From JBCBCP01 sp038530575 (GTDB lineage Bacteria > Pseudomonadota > Alphaproteobacteria > Rhodobacterales > Rhodobacteraceae): a stretch of DNA of 64,000 nt. Position numbers and translations under genes: made by a program. The stretch lies in the NCBI GenBank assembly GCA_038530575.1, contig JBCBCP010000014.1, forward strand, positions 1-64,000, given 5' to 3'. Numbering within the stretch: position 1 is the first letter of the stretch; each line of letters opens with the position of its first letter. Positions 17,333 through 25,766 of this stretch are shown here, piece by piece. The notes beneath the pieces were generated by a model that worked only from the letters and a program-made list of their open reading frames with translations, was not told where the DNA came from and did not search any database.

Positions 17333-19387
17333 ATGAGCCCCAAGGACATCCAGGATCCTCTCGTCGTCTTTACCCCCTCAGGCAAACGCGGGCGCTTTCC
17401 CGCAGGCACCCCTATCCTGACCGCGGCGCGTCAACTTGGCGTTGATCTGGACAGCGTGTGCGGCGGGCGCGGGATCTGTTCCAAATGCCAGATCACGCCC
17501 AGCTACGGTGAATTTCCCAAACACGGCGTGACCGTCGCGGACGGCGCGCTGAGCGCCTGGAACAAGGTCGAGGAGCGCTACAAGTCTAAACGCGGTCTGA
17601 TCGATGGGCGCCGCCTTGGCTGTCAGGCCACAGTCGTGGGTGACGTGGTCATCGACGTGCCGCCCGAAAGCCAGGTGCACAAACAGGTTGTCCGCAAGGA
17701 GGCTGCCGCACGGGACATCCGCCTCGATCCGGTCGTCAAGCTGTACTACGTCGAGGTGCAGGAACCCGACATGCACGATCCCTCGGGCGATCTAGAGCGT
17801 CTGCGCGCGGCGCTTTATGGCCAGTGGCAGCTTGAAAACGTGCATGCGGACCTGCACATCCTGCACGTTCTGCAGCCCGTGTTGCGCAAGGGCGATTGGA
17901 AGATCACTGTCGCCGTGCACCTCGGCGACGAGGAAAACGCCCCGCGCATCATGCACGTCTGGCCGGGGTACTACGACGACACTGTCTACGGCCTCGCGGT
18001 CGATCTCGGCTCAACGACGATTGCCGCGCATCTGTGCGACCTGACAACCGGCGCGGTTGTGGCCTCGTCTGGCATCATGAACCCGCAAATCCGCTTTGGT
18101 GAGGACCTGATGAGCCGCGTGAGCTATGCGATGATGAACGATCGCGGCGCAAACGAGATGACCGAAGCCGTGCGTGAGGGCATGAACGCCCTCTTCACGC
18201 AAATCGCCATCGAGGCGGGCATCGACAAGGACCTGATCGTAGACGCGGTGTTTGTCTGCAACCCGGTCATGCACCACCTGCTGCTGGGCATCGATCCGTT
18301 TGAGCTTGGGCAGGCGCCATTCGCGCTCGCCACCTCTGAAGCGCTGCGGCTGCGGGGGCGCGATCTTGATCTGAATATCCACCCCTCGGCCCGTGTCTAT
18401 CTGCTGCCCTGTATCGCCGGCCATGTGGGTGCGGATGCGGCGGCCGTCGCGCTGTCCGAAGCGCCCGATCAGTCCGAAGACCTCGTGCTGGTTGTCGATG
18501 TCGGAACAAATGCGGAAATCCTGCTCGGGAACACCGAAAAGGTGCTGGCCTGCTCCTCCCCCACCGGGCCGGCCTTTGAAGGGGCGCAGATCACCTCGGG
18601 CCAACGCGCCGCCCCTGGCGCCATCGAACGCGTCGAAATTGATCCGGCCACCAAAGAGCCGCGCTTCCGCGTCATCGGATCGGACCTCTGGTCGGACGAG
18701 GACGGCTTCGCAGCATCCCTGCCCCCTGGCGGGATCACCGGCATCTGCGGCTCCGGCATCATCGAAGTGATCGCGGAAATGCGCCTCGCTGGGATCGTCG
18801 ACGCCTCTGGCCTCATCGGATCGGCCGAACAGACGGGCACCCAGCGCTGCGTCGCCGACGGACGCACGCAAGCCTACATGCTGCACGATGGCACCGAGAC
18901 CGGCGGCCCGTCCATCCTGATCACCAACCCCGACATCCGGGCGATCCAGATGGCCAAGGCCGCGCTTTATTCTGGCGCGCGCCTCTTGATGGACAAGTTC
19001 GGCGTCGAAAAGGTCGACCGCGTGGTGCTTGCCGGAGCCTTCGGCGCACATATCTCGGCCAAGCATGCGATGGTGCTCGGCATGATCCCTGACGCTCCGC
19101 TGGACAAGGTCACATCAGCCGGCAACGCAGCGGGCACGGGCGCCCGCATCGCCCTGCTCAACCGCGGCGAGCGGATCAAGATCGAAGAGACCGTGGGCCA
19201 TATCCACAAGGTCGAAACCGCCATCGAGCCGCGCTTCCAGGAGCATTTCGTGAACGCCTCGGCCATGCCAAACAGCGCCGATCCCTTCCCAATCCTCAAC
19301 TCCGTTGTCGATTTGCCCGAGGTCAGCTTCAACACAGGCAGCGGCAATGAAGCAGGCGGCGGACGGCGCCGGAGGCGCAGAACATGA
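17333..19387 (+). CDS. RACo-type ASKHA/ferredoxin activator of corrinoid proteins
   Basis: A 684-residue reductive activator that uses ATP and a [2Fe-2S] centre to return Co(II) corrinoid to Co(I) in corrinoid methyltransferase systems. The N-terminal ferredoxin domain has the cluster cysteines in CGGRGICSKC (C43, C49, C52) and DGRRLGCQA (C97). A linker and middle region follow, then the C-terminal ASKHA ATPase (GLAVDLGSTTIAAHLCDL, VDVGTNAEILLG, GICGSGIIEVIAEM, VVLAGAFGAHISAKHAM). The end is an unusual run of six arginines. ATG 17333 has a GAGG Shine-Dalgarno; an in-frame GTG at 17306 does not. No corrinoid protein or methyltransferase partner of the MttB/MtgB type is in the window, so the system served is unknown. 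Confidence 0.88.
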   Translation: MSPKDIQDPLVVFTPSGKRGRFPAGTPILTAARQLGVDLDSVCGGRGICSKCQITPSYGEFPKHGVTVADGALSAWNKVEERYKSKRGLIDGRRLGCQATVVGDVVIDVPPESQVHKQVVRKEAAARDIRLDPVVKLYYVEVQEPDMHDPSGDLERLRAALYGQWQLENVHADLHILHVLQPVLRKGDWKITVAVHLGDEENAPRIMHVWPGYYDDTVYGLAVDLGSTTIAAHLCDLTTGAVVASSGIMNPQIRFGEDLMSRVSYAMMNDRGANEMTEAVREGMNALFTQIAIEAGIDKDLIVDAVFVCNPVMHHLLLGIDPFELGQAPFALATSEALRLRGRDLDLNIHPSARVYLLPCIAGHVGADAAAVALSEAPDQSEDLVLVVDVGTNAEILLGNTEKVLACSSPTGPAFEGAQITSGQRAAPGAIERVEIDPATKEPRFRVIGSDLWSDEDGFAASLPPGGITGICGSGIIEVIAEMRLAGIVDASGLIGSAEQTGTQRCVADGRTQAYMLHDGTETGGPSILITNPDIRAIQMAKAALYSGARLLMDKFGVEKVDRVVLAGAFGAHISAKHAMVLGMIPDAPLDKVTSAGNAAGTGARIALLNRGERIKIEETVGHIHKVETAIEPRFQEHFVNASAMPNSADPFPILNSVVDLPEVSFNTGSGNEAGGGRRRRRRT

Positions 19388-19493
19388 TCCGGGCGGCCCA
19401 TGTTCGACCCGCTTTCGTGTTCGCGACCCCGGTAACCGGCCGGGCGACCGGCGAACGCGGCTGCCGTAGCCAACCCCAAAAGCACTCGGTGGC

Positions 19494-20324
19494 ATGGCTA
19501 TGACAGCAAACGCAGATCAAGCAGAATACTGGGCGGGTGCATCTAGCTGGGTCGATCACCAACAGGCCATGGATGTGGTTTTAGCGCCTGTACTGGAAGG
19601 TGTCATCGCACGCGCGGGCCTCGCGCCCGGGATGTCGGTGATTGATATCGGCTGCGGCACCGGTGCCAGCACGCTGGCTGCCGCGGAAAGCGTTGGGCTT
19701 GGCGGCAGCGTGACAGGGCTCGACATCTCGCCCACCCTGCTAGACTTGGCGCGCCCGCGCACTGCGTCTCACCCGCAGATCCAACTGATTGAAGGGGACG
19801 CACAGGCACACCCTTTCCCCAAGGAAAGCGCCGATGCCCTCATCTCGCGGTTCGGGGTTATGTTCTTTGCCGACACAACCGCCGCCTTTGCCAACATGGC
19901 CCGCGCCCTGAAGCCCGGTGCGGCGATGACGGTGGCCGCCTGGGGCCCGGCGCCACAGAACCCGTGGTTCATGCTGCCTGCAAAAGTGGCCCGAGCGCGG
20001 CTGGGCGATCCGCCAAAAGTCGACCGCACCCTGCCCGGCCCCTTTGCCTTTGAAGATGAGACCCGCACGCGCACCCTGCTGGAGGCTGCTGGGCTCGAAG
20101 TTGACATCGACACAGCTGACATCGCGCTAGATGGCGGCACCGATCCGCACACCGCGGCCGAGCTTTGCACGCGCATCGGCCCAGCGGCCAGCATCCTCAA
20201 AACTTTTGAAGGCACCGAAGCCGACAGGCGCGCGATCCGGGACGGCATCGCAGAGACCATGCACGATTGGACCGCCGACCGGGTGCGCATTCCTGCCCGC
20301 ATCCACTTCATCACCGCCCGTTGA
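19494..20324 (+). CDS. Class I SAM-dependent methyltransferase
   Basis: A 276-residue cytosolic methyltransferase of the UbiE/Methyltransf_11 type. Motif I is VIDIGCGTGASTLAAAE (about residues 49-65), and the acidic end of strand 2 is TGLDISPTLLDLA. Motif II/III regions are EGDAQAHPFPKESADALISR and MARALKPGAAMTVAAWG. There is no membrane segment. The substrate cannot be read from the sequence. It follows the RACo gene on the same strand after 106 bp; whether it belongs functionally with RACo is open. ATG 19494 and ATG 19500 are both possible starts. tRNA-Gly begins 35 bp after its stop. Confidence 0.78.
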   Translation: MAMTANADQAEYWAGASSWVDHQQAMDVVLAPVLEGVIARAGLAPGMSVIDIGCGTGASTLAAAESVGLGGSVTGLDISPTLLDLARPRTASHPQIQLIEGDAQAHPFPKESADALISRFGVMFFADTTAAFANMARALKPGAAMTVAAWGPAPQNPWFMLPAKVARARLGDPPKVDRTLPGPFAFEDETRTRTLLEAAGLEVDIDTADIALDGGTDPHTAAELCTRIGPAASILKTFEGTEADRRAIRDGIAETMHDWTADRVRIPARIHFITAR

Positions 20325-20359
20325 CCCCGCCCGCGCGCGGGGCTATCCAGTCCGCCAGC

Positions 20360-20433
20360 GCGGGTATGGTGAAAAGGTATCACGCGAGCTTCCCAAGCTT
20401 AAGTTACGGGTTCGATTCCCGTTACCCGCTCCA
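20360..20433 (+). tRNA. tRNA-Gly (anticodon CCC)
   Basis: A complete cloverleaf can be drawn: acceptor GCGGGTA/TACCCGC, D-arm GTG/CAC, anticodon loop TTCCCAA with CCC at 20392-20394, variable loop AGTT, T-arm ACGGG-TTCGATT-CCCGT, and an encoded CCA at 20431-20433. The anticodon stem has an apparent C·A mismatch at its outer pair (27-43) and a G·U pair next to it. CCC reads GGG glycine codons. No integrase lies nearby. Confidence 0.92.
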
Positions 20434-20620
20434 GCTTTCATGATCGACGGACCCTGGCAGTCGCGCCCGACCCACGGCGTGCGCGCGGTGCCCTCCCGCC
20501 CTGCGTGGAAAGCCCTCCGTACTCTACATGGCGCACAGACAACCTTTGCATTTCAGCACATTATCCGGCCTTATGCGTGCCACCACACCCTTGCAACCAT
20601 GACATTCTCCGAGGCAGCAC

Positions 20621-22225
20621 ATGATCACCATCGACGCAACGAACACGATTGGCGGCTTTGTCATGGGAGACACGGCCCTCGGTAATTTTGCCAGCTACGT
20701 TTCTCACGACGCGACCAGCTACACCTGGCTGGACATCAATGGCTCGACCATCACGGTGATCGGCTCGGGCATCACGGTCGATAGCAACAACATCCCGACG
20801 GGCGGCACGATCACCGGGATGAACTTCACCTTGTTTTCCAACAGCTCGGGCAATACCGACATTGTTGCAACAGGCCTGAACTTCGCCCTGACGGACCTCA
20901 ACTTCGATGTCAACTCCGCAAGGGGAGCCGAGGTGTTCTGGCAAACGATCCTGGACGGCAATATCGGCACCTACCTCGGACCGGTCGATGACATGTCGGG
21001 TTTCTTCTCGATCCTGGCCGGTGATTTCGGAAAAATCCGCGAGGGCAACTTCGAATTCGCGGACGACGACGTTTTCACCGGCGCGAGCGGCCTCTCGGTC
21101 TTTTGTGGAGACGGCCAAGAAGTCATCGGCGCGCAGGCCCGGGGTGGCAACGACACGATTCAAGGCGTTTTCGCCTTTGGTGTCGGCGACGTGCAATTCG
21201 TGAAAACAACCGGATTGCTGATCGCAGGCGACGACACGATCCGTTTGACCGGCGCGTCAACGGGAACGCAGCTCGGGGCCTATGGGGACGCCGTCAATAT
21301 AACAGGCGACGCGTTTGTGCAGGGGGGCGCGGATGTCATTGATTTAAGCGCATCAACGAACCTGACGGCGCTGATCGTCGGCGACGTGTCCAGTGCCGCA
21401 GACCGAGCCGTTGTGACTGCTGGCGAAGACACCATCACCGGTACGCAGCAAGGCGATATCATTGTTGGGGACGTCGACTTTATGCAGAATGACGCGGCCC
21501 TCTTCGCGGCAAATGATACAATTTACGGCATAGGCGGAGATGACACCATCTACGGTGATGTTCGGACCCTCCTGAACGACGCTACCGTCGAGGCCGACGG
21601 GAACGATTTCATCAACGGCGGGTCAGGCAACGACAGCATCTTCGGCAATGGCGGCAACGACACGCTGATTGGCGGTGCGGACAATGACACGATTCTCGGC
21701 GGCAGCGGCGATGACGCCATGCGCGGCGATGATGGCCGCGACAGCCTTCAGGGCGGCGACGGGCGCGATACGCTGAACGGGGGCCTCGGCAATGACAGCC
21801 TTGAAGGCGGCGATGGCAATGACACGATGAACGGCGCGGACGGCCGCGACAGGATCCTCGGCGGCGACGGGCTCGATTCCCTCGTTGGCGGTGCGGGCGG
21901 CGACAATATCGTCGGCGGTGTCGGCCGCGACACGATCAACGGCGGCACCGGCGATGACCGCATGGCCGGCAATCAGGGGGCCGACATCTTTGTCTTCAAC
22001 GGCGCGTTCGGCAACGACACGATCCGCGATTTCAACATCAATCGGGACGAGGAAAAGATCGACTTGTCCGCGGTTGCCGCGATCACCGACTTCACCGACC
22101 TGATGGACAACCACGTCGACGACAGCAGCGGGCTCGTCGTGATCTCGGACGGGTTGGGCAACTCCATCACGCTAGAACGGATCACCGACATGAACCTGCT
22201 CGAGGCGGGCGACTTCCTGTTCTAG
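20621..22225 (+). CDS. RTX calcium-binding protein A of a tandem pair (534 aa)
   Basis: A predicted type I-secreted protein without a signal peptide. Residues 1-150 form a beta-rich N-terminal domain (YVSHDATSYTWLDINGSTIT) shared with the next gene. Residues about 174-336 hold a long-period repeat: GD pairs at 189, 222, 254, 283 and 312, each followed by a G-x-D-x-I motif. Canonical nonapeptide repeats (GGSGNDSIFGNGGNDTLIGG) run from about 332 to 450. The C-terminal cap is NQGADIFVFNGAFGNDTIRD and ends GDFLF, a hydrophobic T1SS-type terminus. A GAGG Shine-Dalgarno precedes ATG 20621. It is a paralogue of the next gene, with a nearly identical 3' end. Role unknown; surface or extracellular matrix function is inference. 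Confidence 0.85.
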   Translation: MITIDATNTIGGFVMGDTALGNFASYVSHDATSYTWLDINGSTITVIGSGITVDSNNIPTGGTITGMNFTLFSNSSGNTDIVATGLNFALTDLNFDVNSARGAEVFWQTILDGNIGTYLGPVDDMSGFFSILAGDFGKIREGNFEFADDDVFTGASGLSVFCGDGQEVIGAQARGGNDTIQGVFAFGVGDVQFVKTTGLLIAGDDTIRLTGASTGTQLGAYGDAVNITGDAFVQGGADVIDLSASTNLTALIVGDVSSAADRAVVTAGEDTITGTQQGDIIVGDVDFMQNDAALFAANDTIYGIGGDDTIYGDVRTLLNDATVEADGNDFINGGSGNDSIFGNGGNDTLIGGADNDTILGGSGDDAMRGDDGRDSLQGGDGRDTLNGGLGNDSLEGGDGNDTMNGADGRDRILGGDGLDSLVGGAGGDNIVGGVGRDTINGGTGDDRMAGNQGADIFVFNGAFGNDTIRDFNINRDEEKIDLSAVAAITDFTDLMDNHVDDSSGLVVISDGLGNSITLERITDMNLLEAGDFLF

Positions 22226-22273
22226 CGTCGCGCAGCTTCGGCCTGCTTCCCGCCACAGTTGAACCTAGGGCGC

Positions 22274-22305
22274 CCCGGCCTCGCACGGCCGGGAATTTCT
22301 TTGCT
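22274..22305 (+). terminator. Intrinsic terminator after RTX protein A
   Basis: CCCGGCC (22274-22280) and GGCCGGG (22287-22293) form a 7-bp GC stem with a 6-base loop, followed by the T-rich run AATTTCTTTG. It lies 49 bp after the stop of RTX A and separates the two RTX genes transcriptionally. Confidence 0.65.
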
Positions 22306-22367
22306 TTCTTGCTACTTATGCGCTCAGTTGGTGGTCAATTTACCGACAAAACACAGGACAAAAAACC

Positions 22368-23945
22368 ATGATTACCTTTGACGCTTCAAACCTCACCACG
22401 ACGTTCAGCGGCGCAAGCGTCGGCAACTTTTTGTCCTACGTGACCCATGATGCGACCTCCTACACCTGGCAGACATCCAATGGTCATTCGGTAACCCTTG
22501 TCGGCACGGGCCTCACGGTCAGCGGGTCGAACATCCTTAACGGCGGCACGGTGACGTCCGTTCAGATCGATCTCGGCAACGATAGCCCCTTGGCACCCGA
22601 TATCGTTATTTCCGGCTTCAGCTTTGATATGGCATCCGTGTCCTTCTCCACGAGGTTCGGCTCCGGTGCGGAGCTTTGGAATTTCGTTCTCGCGGGCGAA
22701 ATCTCCACCTACATCCCGCCCGCAACCGGCATTTCCCTGAACATGTTCGGTGATTTTATCAGCAACGGCACATCCAGTATCCGCGCCGCGTCGGACGACG
22801 TGCTGGTCGGAAATGGCGCTGGCTTGATTTCAGGCGACGGCGGCACGATCTCCGGCGGACAGGTCGTGGCGGGGTATGACCGCATCACCGGCGATTTGAA
22901 AAGCGCCTATGGCGATGTAACCGGCATGAGCGGCGACGGCTTGCTCGTCGGTGGTAACGACACCATCACGGTTGATGGCGGCACCGTCGTGACCGCCGTG
23001 CGCCTTTACGGGGATACCGGCAGCGTGGGCAACACCGCCGTGGTGTTCGGCGGGGATGACCTATTGAACCTCAATGGCGCCGCAGGATTTAACAACTTTG
23101 CATCGGGTGACGCGACGCTCGTATTGCTGGAGGCCCTTCTGGTGGCGGGCGACGACACGATCCGAGGGTCGGCCGGCAACGACAGCCTATACGGCGACGC
23201 CGAAGGCATCGCCGGGACGTTCAAGGCCGGGAACGATGAAATCCGCGGCGGCAACGGCAATGACGTGATCGTGGGCGACTATGCCCAAGCGCTTTCCACT
23301 GCGGTTATCGCGCGCACAGGCAACGACCTGCTGGACGGACAGGCCGGCAATGACACGATCACCGCACAGGGCGGCAACGATACCCTGATCGGCGGCACCG
23401 GCAACGACTCCCTGCTAGGCGAGGATGGCGACGACGCGATCCGCGGCGACGACGGACAAGATATAATGGACGGCGGCGCCGGGCGCGACACCCTGAACGG
23501 TGGGAACGGCAATGATCGCATGGACGGCGGCGCGGAAAACGACACCATGAACGGCGGCGATGGCTTGGACCGCATGCTAGGGGGCGATGGGCTCGACCTG
23601 CTCTCCGGCGGCGCAGGCAACGATAACATCGTCGGGGGCGCGGGCCGCGACACGATCAATGGCGGCACGGATGATGACCGGCTTGCGGGCAATCAGGGGG
23701 CCGACATCTTTGTCTTCAACGGCGCGTTCGGCAACGACACGATCCGCGATTTCAACATCAATCGGGACGAGGAAAAGATCGACCTGTCCGCGGTTGCCGC
23801 GATCACCGACTTCACCGACCTGATGGACAATCACGTCGACGACAGCAGCGGCCTCGTGGTGATCTCGGACGGGCTGGGCAATTCGATCACGCTTGAGCGC
23901 ATCACCGACGACACGCTGCTTGAGGCGGGCGACTTCCTCTTCTGA
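22368..23945 (+). CDS. RTX calcium-binding protein B of a tandem pair (525 aa)
   Basis: Paralogue of the preceding protein. The same N-terminal domain is present (YVTHDATSYTWQTSNGHSVT). The same long-period repeat follows, with GD pairs at residues 182, 215, 247, 276 and 303, a spacing (33, 32, 29, 27) almost identical to that of protein A. Nonapeptide repeats run from about 320 to 440. The last ~95 residues (from NQGADIFVFNGAFG) match protein A almost exactly, down to GDFLF at the end. There is no signal peptide; type I export is expected from elsewhere in the genome. A Shine-Dalgarno AGGACA precedes ATG 22368, and it has its own upstream region after a terminator. Function unknown. Confidence 0.85.
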   Translation: MITFDASNLTTTFSGASVGNFLSYVTHDATSYTWQTSNGHSVTLVGTGLTVSGSNILNGGTVTSVQIDLGNDSPLAPDIVISGFSFDMASVSFSTRFGSGAELWNFVLAGEISTYIPPATGISLNMFGDFISNGTSSIRAASDDVLVGNGAGLISGDGGTISGGQVVAGYDRITGDLKSAYGDVTGMSGDGLLVGGNDTITVDGGTVVTAVRLYGDTGSVGNTAVVFGGDDLLNLNGAAGFNNFASGDATLVLLEALLVAGDDTIRGSAGNDSLYGDAEGIAGTFKAGNDEIRGGNGNDVIVGDYAQALSTAVIARTGNDLLDGQAGNDTITAQGGNDTLIGGTGNDSLLGEDGDDAIRGDDGQDIMDGGAGRDTLNGGNGNDRMDGGAENDTMNGGDGLDRMLGGDGLDLLSGGAGNDNIVGGAGRDTINGGTDDDRLAGNQGADIFVFNGAFGNDTIRDFNINRDEEKIDLSAVAAITDFTDLMDNHVDDSSGLVVISDGLGNSITLERITDDTLLEAGDFLF

Positions 23946-23953
23946 CACAAAAC

Positions 23954-23984
23954 CCATTGCGGGCCGGGGCCCGGCGCGCAATGG
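23954..23984 (+). promoter_or_regulatory. Near-perfect 31-bp palindrome just before the sulfatase-like gene
   Basis: CCATTGCG (23954-23961) pairs with CGCAATGG (23977-23984), and an inner GCCGGG / CCCGGC pairs around one base, leaving a single G·G mismatch. It ends 7 bp before ATG 23992 and lies 8 bp after the RTX B stop. No U-tract follows. It could end RTX B transcripts or mask the ribosome site of the next gene. Confidence 0.55.
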
Positions 23985-23991
23985 TCACGTC

Positions 23992-25635
23992 ATGAACATC
24001 CTATTCGTCATGTATGACCAGCTGCGGTTCGACTACCTGAGCTGCGCGGGTCACCCGCATCTGAGCACCCCCAACTTTGACCGCGTCGCGGCCAAGGGGG
24101 TGCGCTTTACCAACGCCTACGTGCAATCACCCATTTGCGGCGGCTCGCGCATGTGTTTCTACACCGGGCGCTATGCCTCGTCCCACGGCGCGCAGTGGAA
24201 TGGCTTTCCCCTGCGCGTGGGCGAGCAGACGCTGGGCGATCATCTGCGCAAGCTGGGCATGGACTGCTGGCTGATCGGCAAGACCCACATGAAGGCCGAC
24301 GCCGAGGGCATGGCGCGGCTGGGACTTGAGCCGGACAGCATCATCGGCGCGCGGCAGGCCGAATGCGGGTTTGACACCTGGGTGCGCGACGATGGCCTCT
24401 GGGCCGAAGGGCCTGACGGGTTCTACGACGAACGCCGCAGCCCCTATAACGAATACCTCAAATCCAAGGGCTATCCCGGAGAGAACCCGTGGACGCAGCA
24501 CGCAAACGCCGGGATCGAGGACGGCGAGGTTGCCTCCGGCTGGTTCATGCAGAACGCCGACAAGCCCGCCAATATCCGCGAGGAAGACAGCGAAACGCCC
24601 TGGCTGACCTCTGAGGCGATCCGCTTCATGGACGAAACGCAAGGCCCCTGGTGCGCGCATCTGAGCTATATCAAGCCGCACTGGCCCTATATCGTCCCCG
24701 CGCCCTACCACGACATGTACGGGCCGGCGCATGTGCCCCCCGCGACCCGCGATCCCTCCGAGCGCGACGACGTGCACCCGGTTTTCGGCGCCTTCATGAA
24801 TGGCCCGGTCGGCAAGGCCTTCAGCCGCGACGATGTCCGTGAACAGGTGATCCCAGCCTATATGGGCCTCGTGAAGCAATGTGATGACCAGCTTGGTCGC
24901 CTGCTTGATCACCTGGAGACAACAGGGCGCGACAAGGACACCATGATCGTGCTGACCTCGGATCATGGCGATTACCTTGGCGATCACTGGCTGGGGGAAA
25001 AGAACCTCTTTCACGATCCGTCAGCCAAGATCCCGATGATCGTTTACGATCCGCGCAGAGAGGCGGATACAACCCGCGGCACAACCTGCGACGCGCTGGT
25101 GGAATCGATCGACATCGCCGCCACTTTTATCGAAGCGGCAGGCGGCACCATCCCGGACCACATCGTTGAAGGGCGTAGCCTTCTGCCGTGGCTTCATGGA
25201 GAGACGCCAGCCTGGCGCACGCATGCGTTCTCAGAATACGACTTCTCCGTCCAGCCCGTGTCGGAAAAGCTGGGGCTTGAGCCCCGCGATTGCAGGCTCT
25301 TCATGGTATTCGACGGGCGCTATAAGCTGATGCACTGCGCCGCGCCGGGAATGCGCCCGATGCTGTTCGATCTGCAAAAGGATCCGGGCGAGCTCAACGA
25401 CCTGATCCGCACCCAGCCGGACCACCCCGCCCTGCCCGGCCTTTACGAGGCTCTGCAAGACTGGGGCCTGCGCATGTCGCAGCGGGTCACGAAATCCGAA
25501 GACGACATCAAGGCGATGCGCGGCAAAACCCTACGCCGCGGCATCGTGATATGGATGTATGACGGCAGCGAAGTGCCCGAAGATCTGACGCAAAAATACC
25601 GCGGCACGGCCGAGGCGGACTACACGACAGACTAG
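23992..25635 (+). CDS. Sulfatase / phosphonate monoester hydrolase-like enzyme
   Basis: A 547-residue member of the alkaline-phosphatase superfamily (formylglycine-type sulfatases and phosphonate/phosphodiester hydrolases). The N-terminal metal site is LFVMYDQLRFDYL. The nucleophile region is SPICGGSRMCFYTGR with Cys49, expected to become formylglycine. The motif is C-G-G-S-R, where the usual third position is Pro or Ala. The second metal site is TSDHGDYLGDHWLGEKN, with a conserved Lys/His set. There is no signal peptide, so it acts in the cytosol. ATG 23992 was chosen because the upstream extension overlaps RTX B. No clear Shine-Dalgarno; a palindrome ends 7 bp upstream. PhoX follows, which fits organophosphorus use, but sulfate-ester substrates remain possible. 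Confidence 0.82.
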   Translation: MNILFVMYDQLRFDYLSCAGHPHLSTPNFDRVAAKGVRFTNAYVQSPICGGSRMCFYTGRYASSHGAQWNGFPLRVGEQTLGDHLRKLGMDCWLIGKTHMKADAEGMARLGLEPDSIIGARQAECGFDTWVRDDGLWAEGPDGFYDERRSPYNEYLKSKGYPGENPWTQHANAGIEDGEVASGWFMQNADKPANIREEDSETPWLTSEAIRFMDETQGPWCAHLSYIKPHWPYIVPAPYHDMYGPAHVPPATRDPSERDDVHPVFGAFMNGPVGKAFSRDDVREQVIPAYMGLVKQCDDQLGRLLDHLETTGRDKDTMIVLTSDHGDYLGDHWLGEKNLFHDPSAKIPMIVYDPRREADTTRGTTCDALVESIDIAATFIEAAGGTIPDHIVEGRSLLPWLHGETPAWRTHAFSEYDFSVQPVSEKLGLEPRDCRLFMVFDGRYKLMHCAAPGMRPMLFDLQKDPGELNDLIRTQPDHPALPGLYEALQDWGLRMSQRVTKSEDDIKAMRGKTLRRGIVIWMYDGSEVPEDLTQKYRGTAEADYTTD

Positions 25636-25679
25636 GCGCGACGATCCGCCACCACGGGTGTTACAAACAGGTTGCCGCG

Positions 25680-25686
25680 CTGTCAT
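25680..25686 (+). promoter_or_regulatory. Possible Pho-box half-site upstream of phoX
   Basis: CTGTCAT matches one half of the PhoB consensus CTGTCAT-N4-CTGTCAT and lies 81 bp before the phoX start. The expected second half 11 bp away is not recognisable on either side, so this is suggestive only. Confidence 0.25.
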
Positions 25687-25766
25687 ATTCCCGCAAAACG
25701 CGCAGCATAGCGTTGCGTCAGTGCGCCCCACATTGGCGGCTCACTTGTCCATCCAGGGAGCTTTAA

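Noticed and set aside
20360..20620. tRNA-Gly as an island attachment site
   Set aside because: No integrase and no direct repeat of the tRNA 3' end could be found in the window.
25680..25697. Complete Pho box before phoX
   Set aside because: Only one CTGTCAT half is present; the second half at the required spacing does not match.
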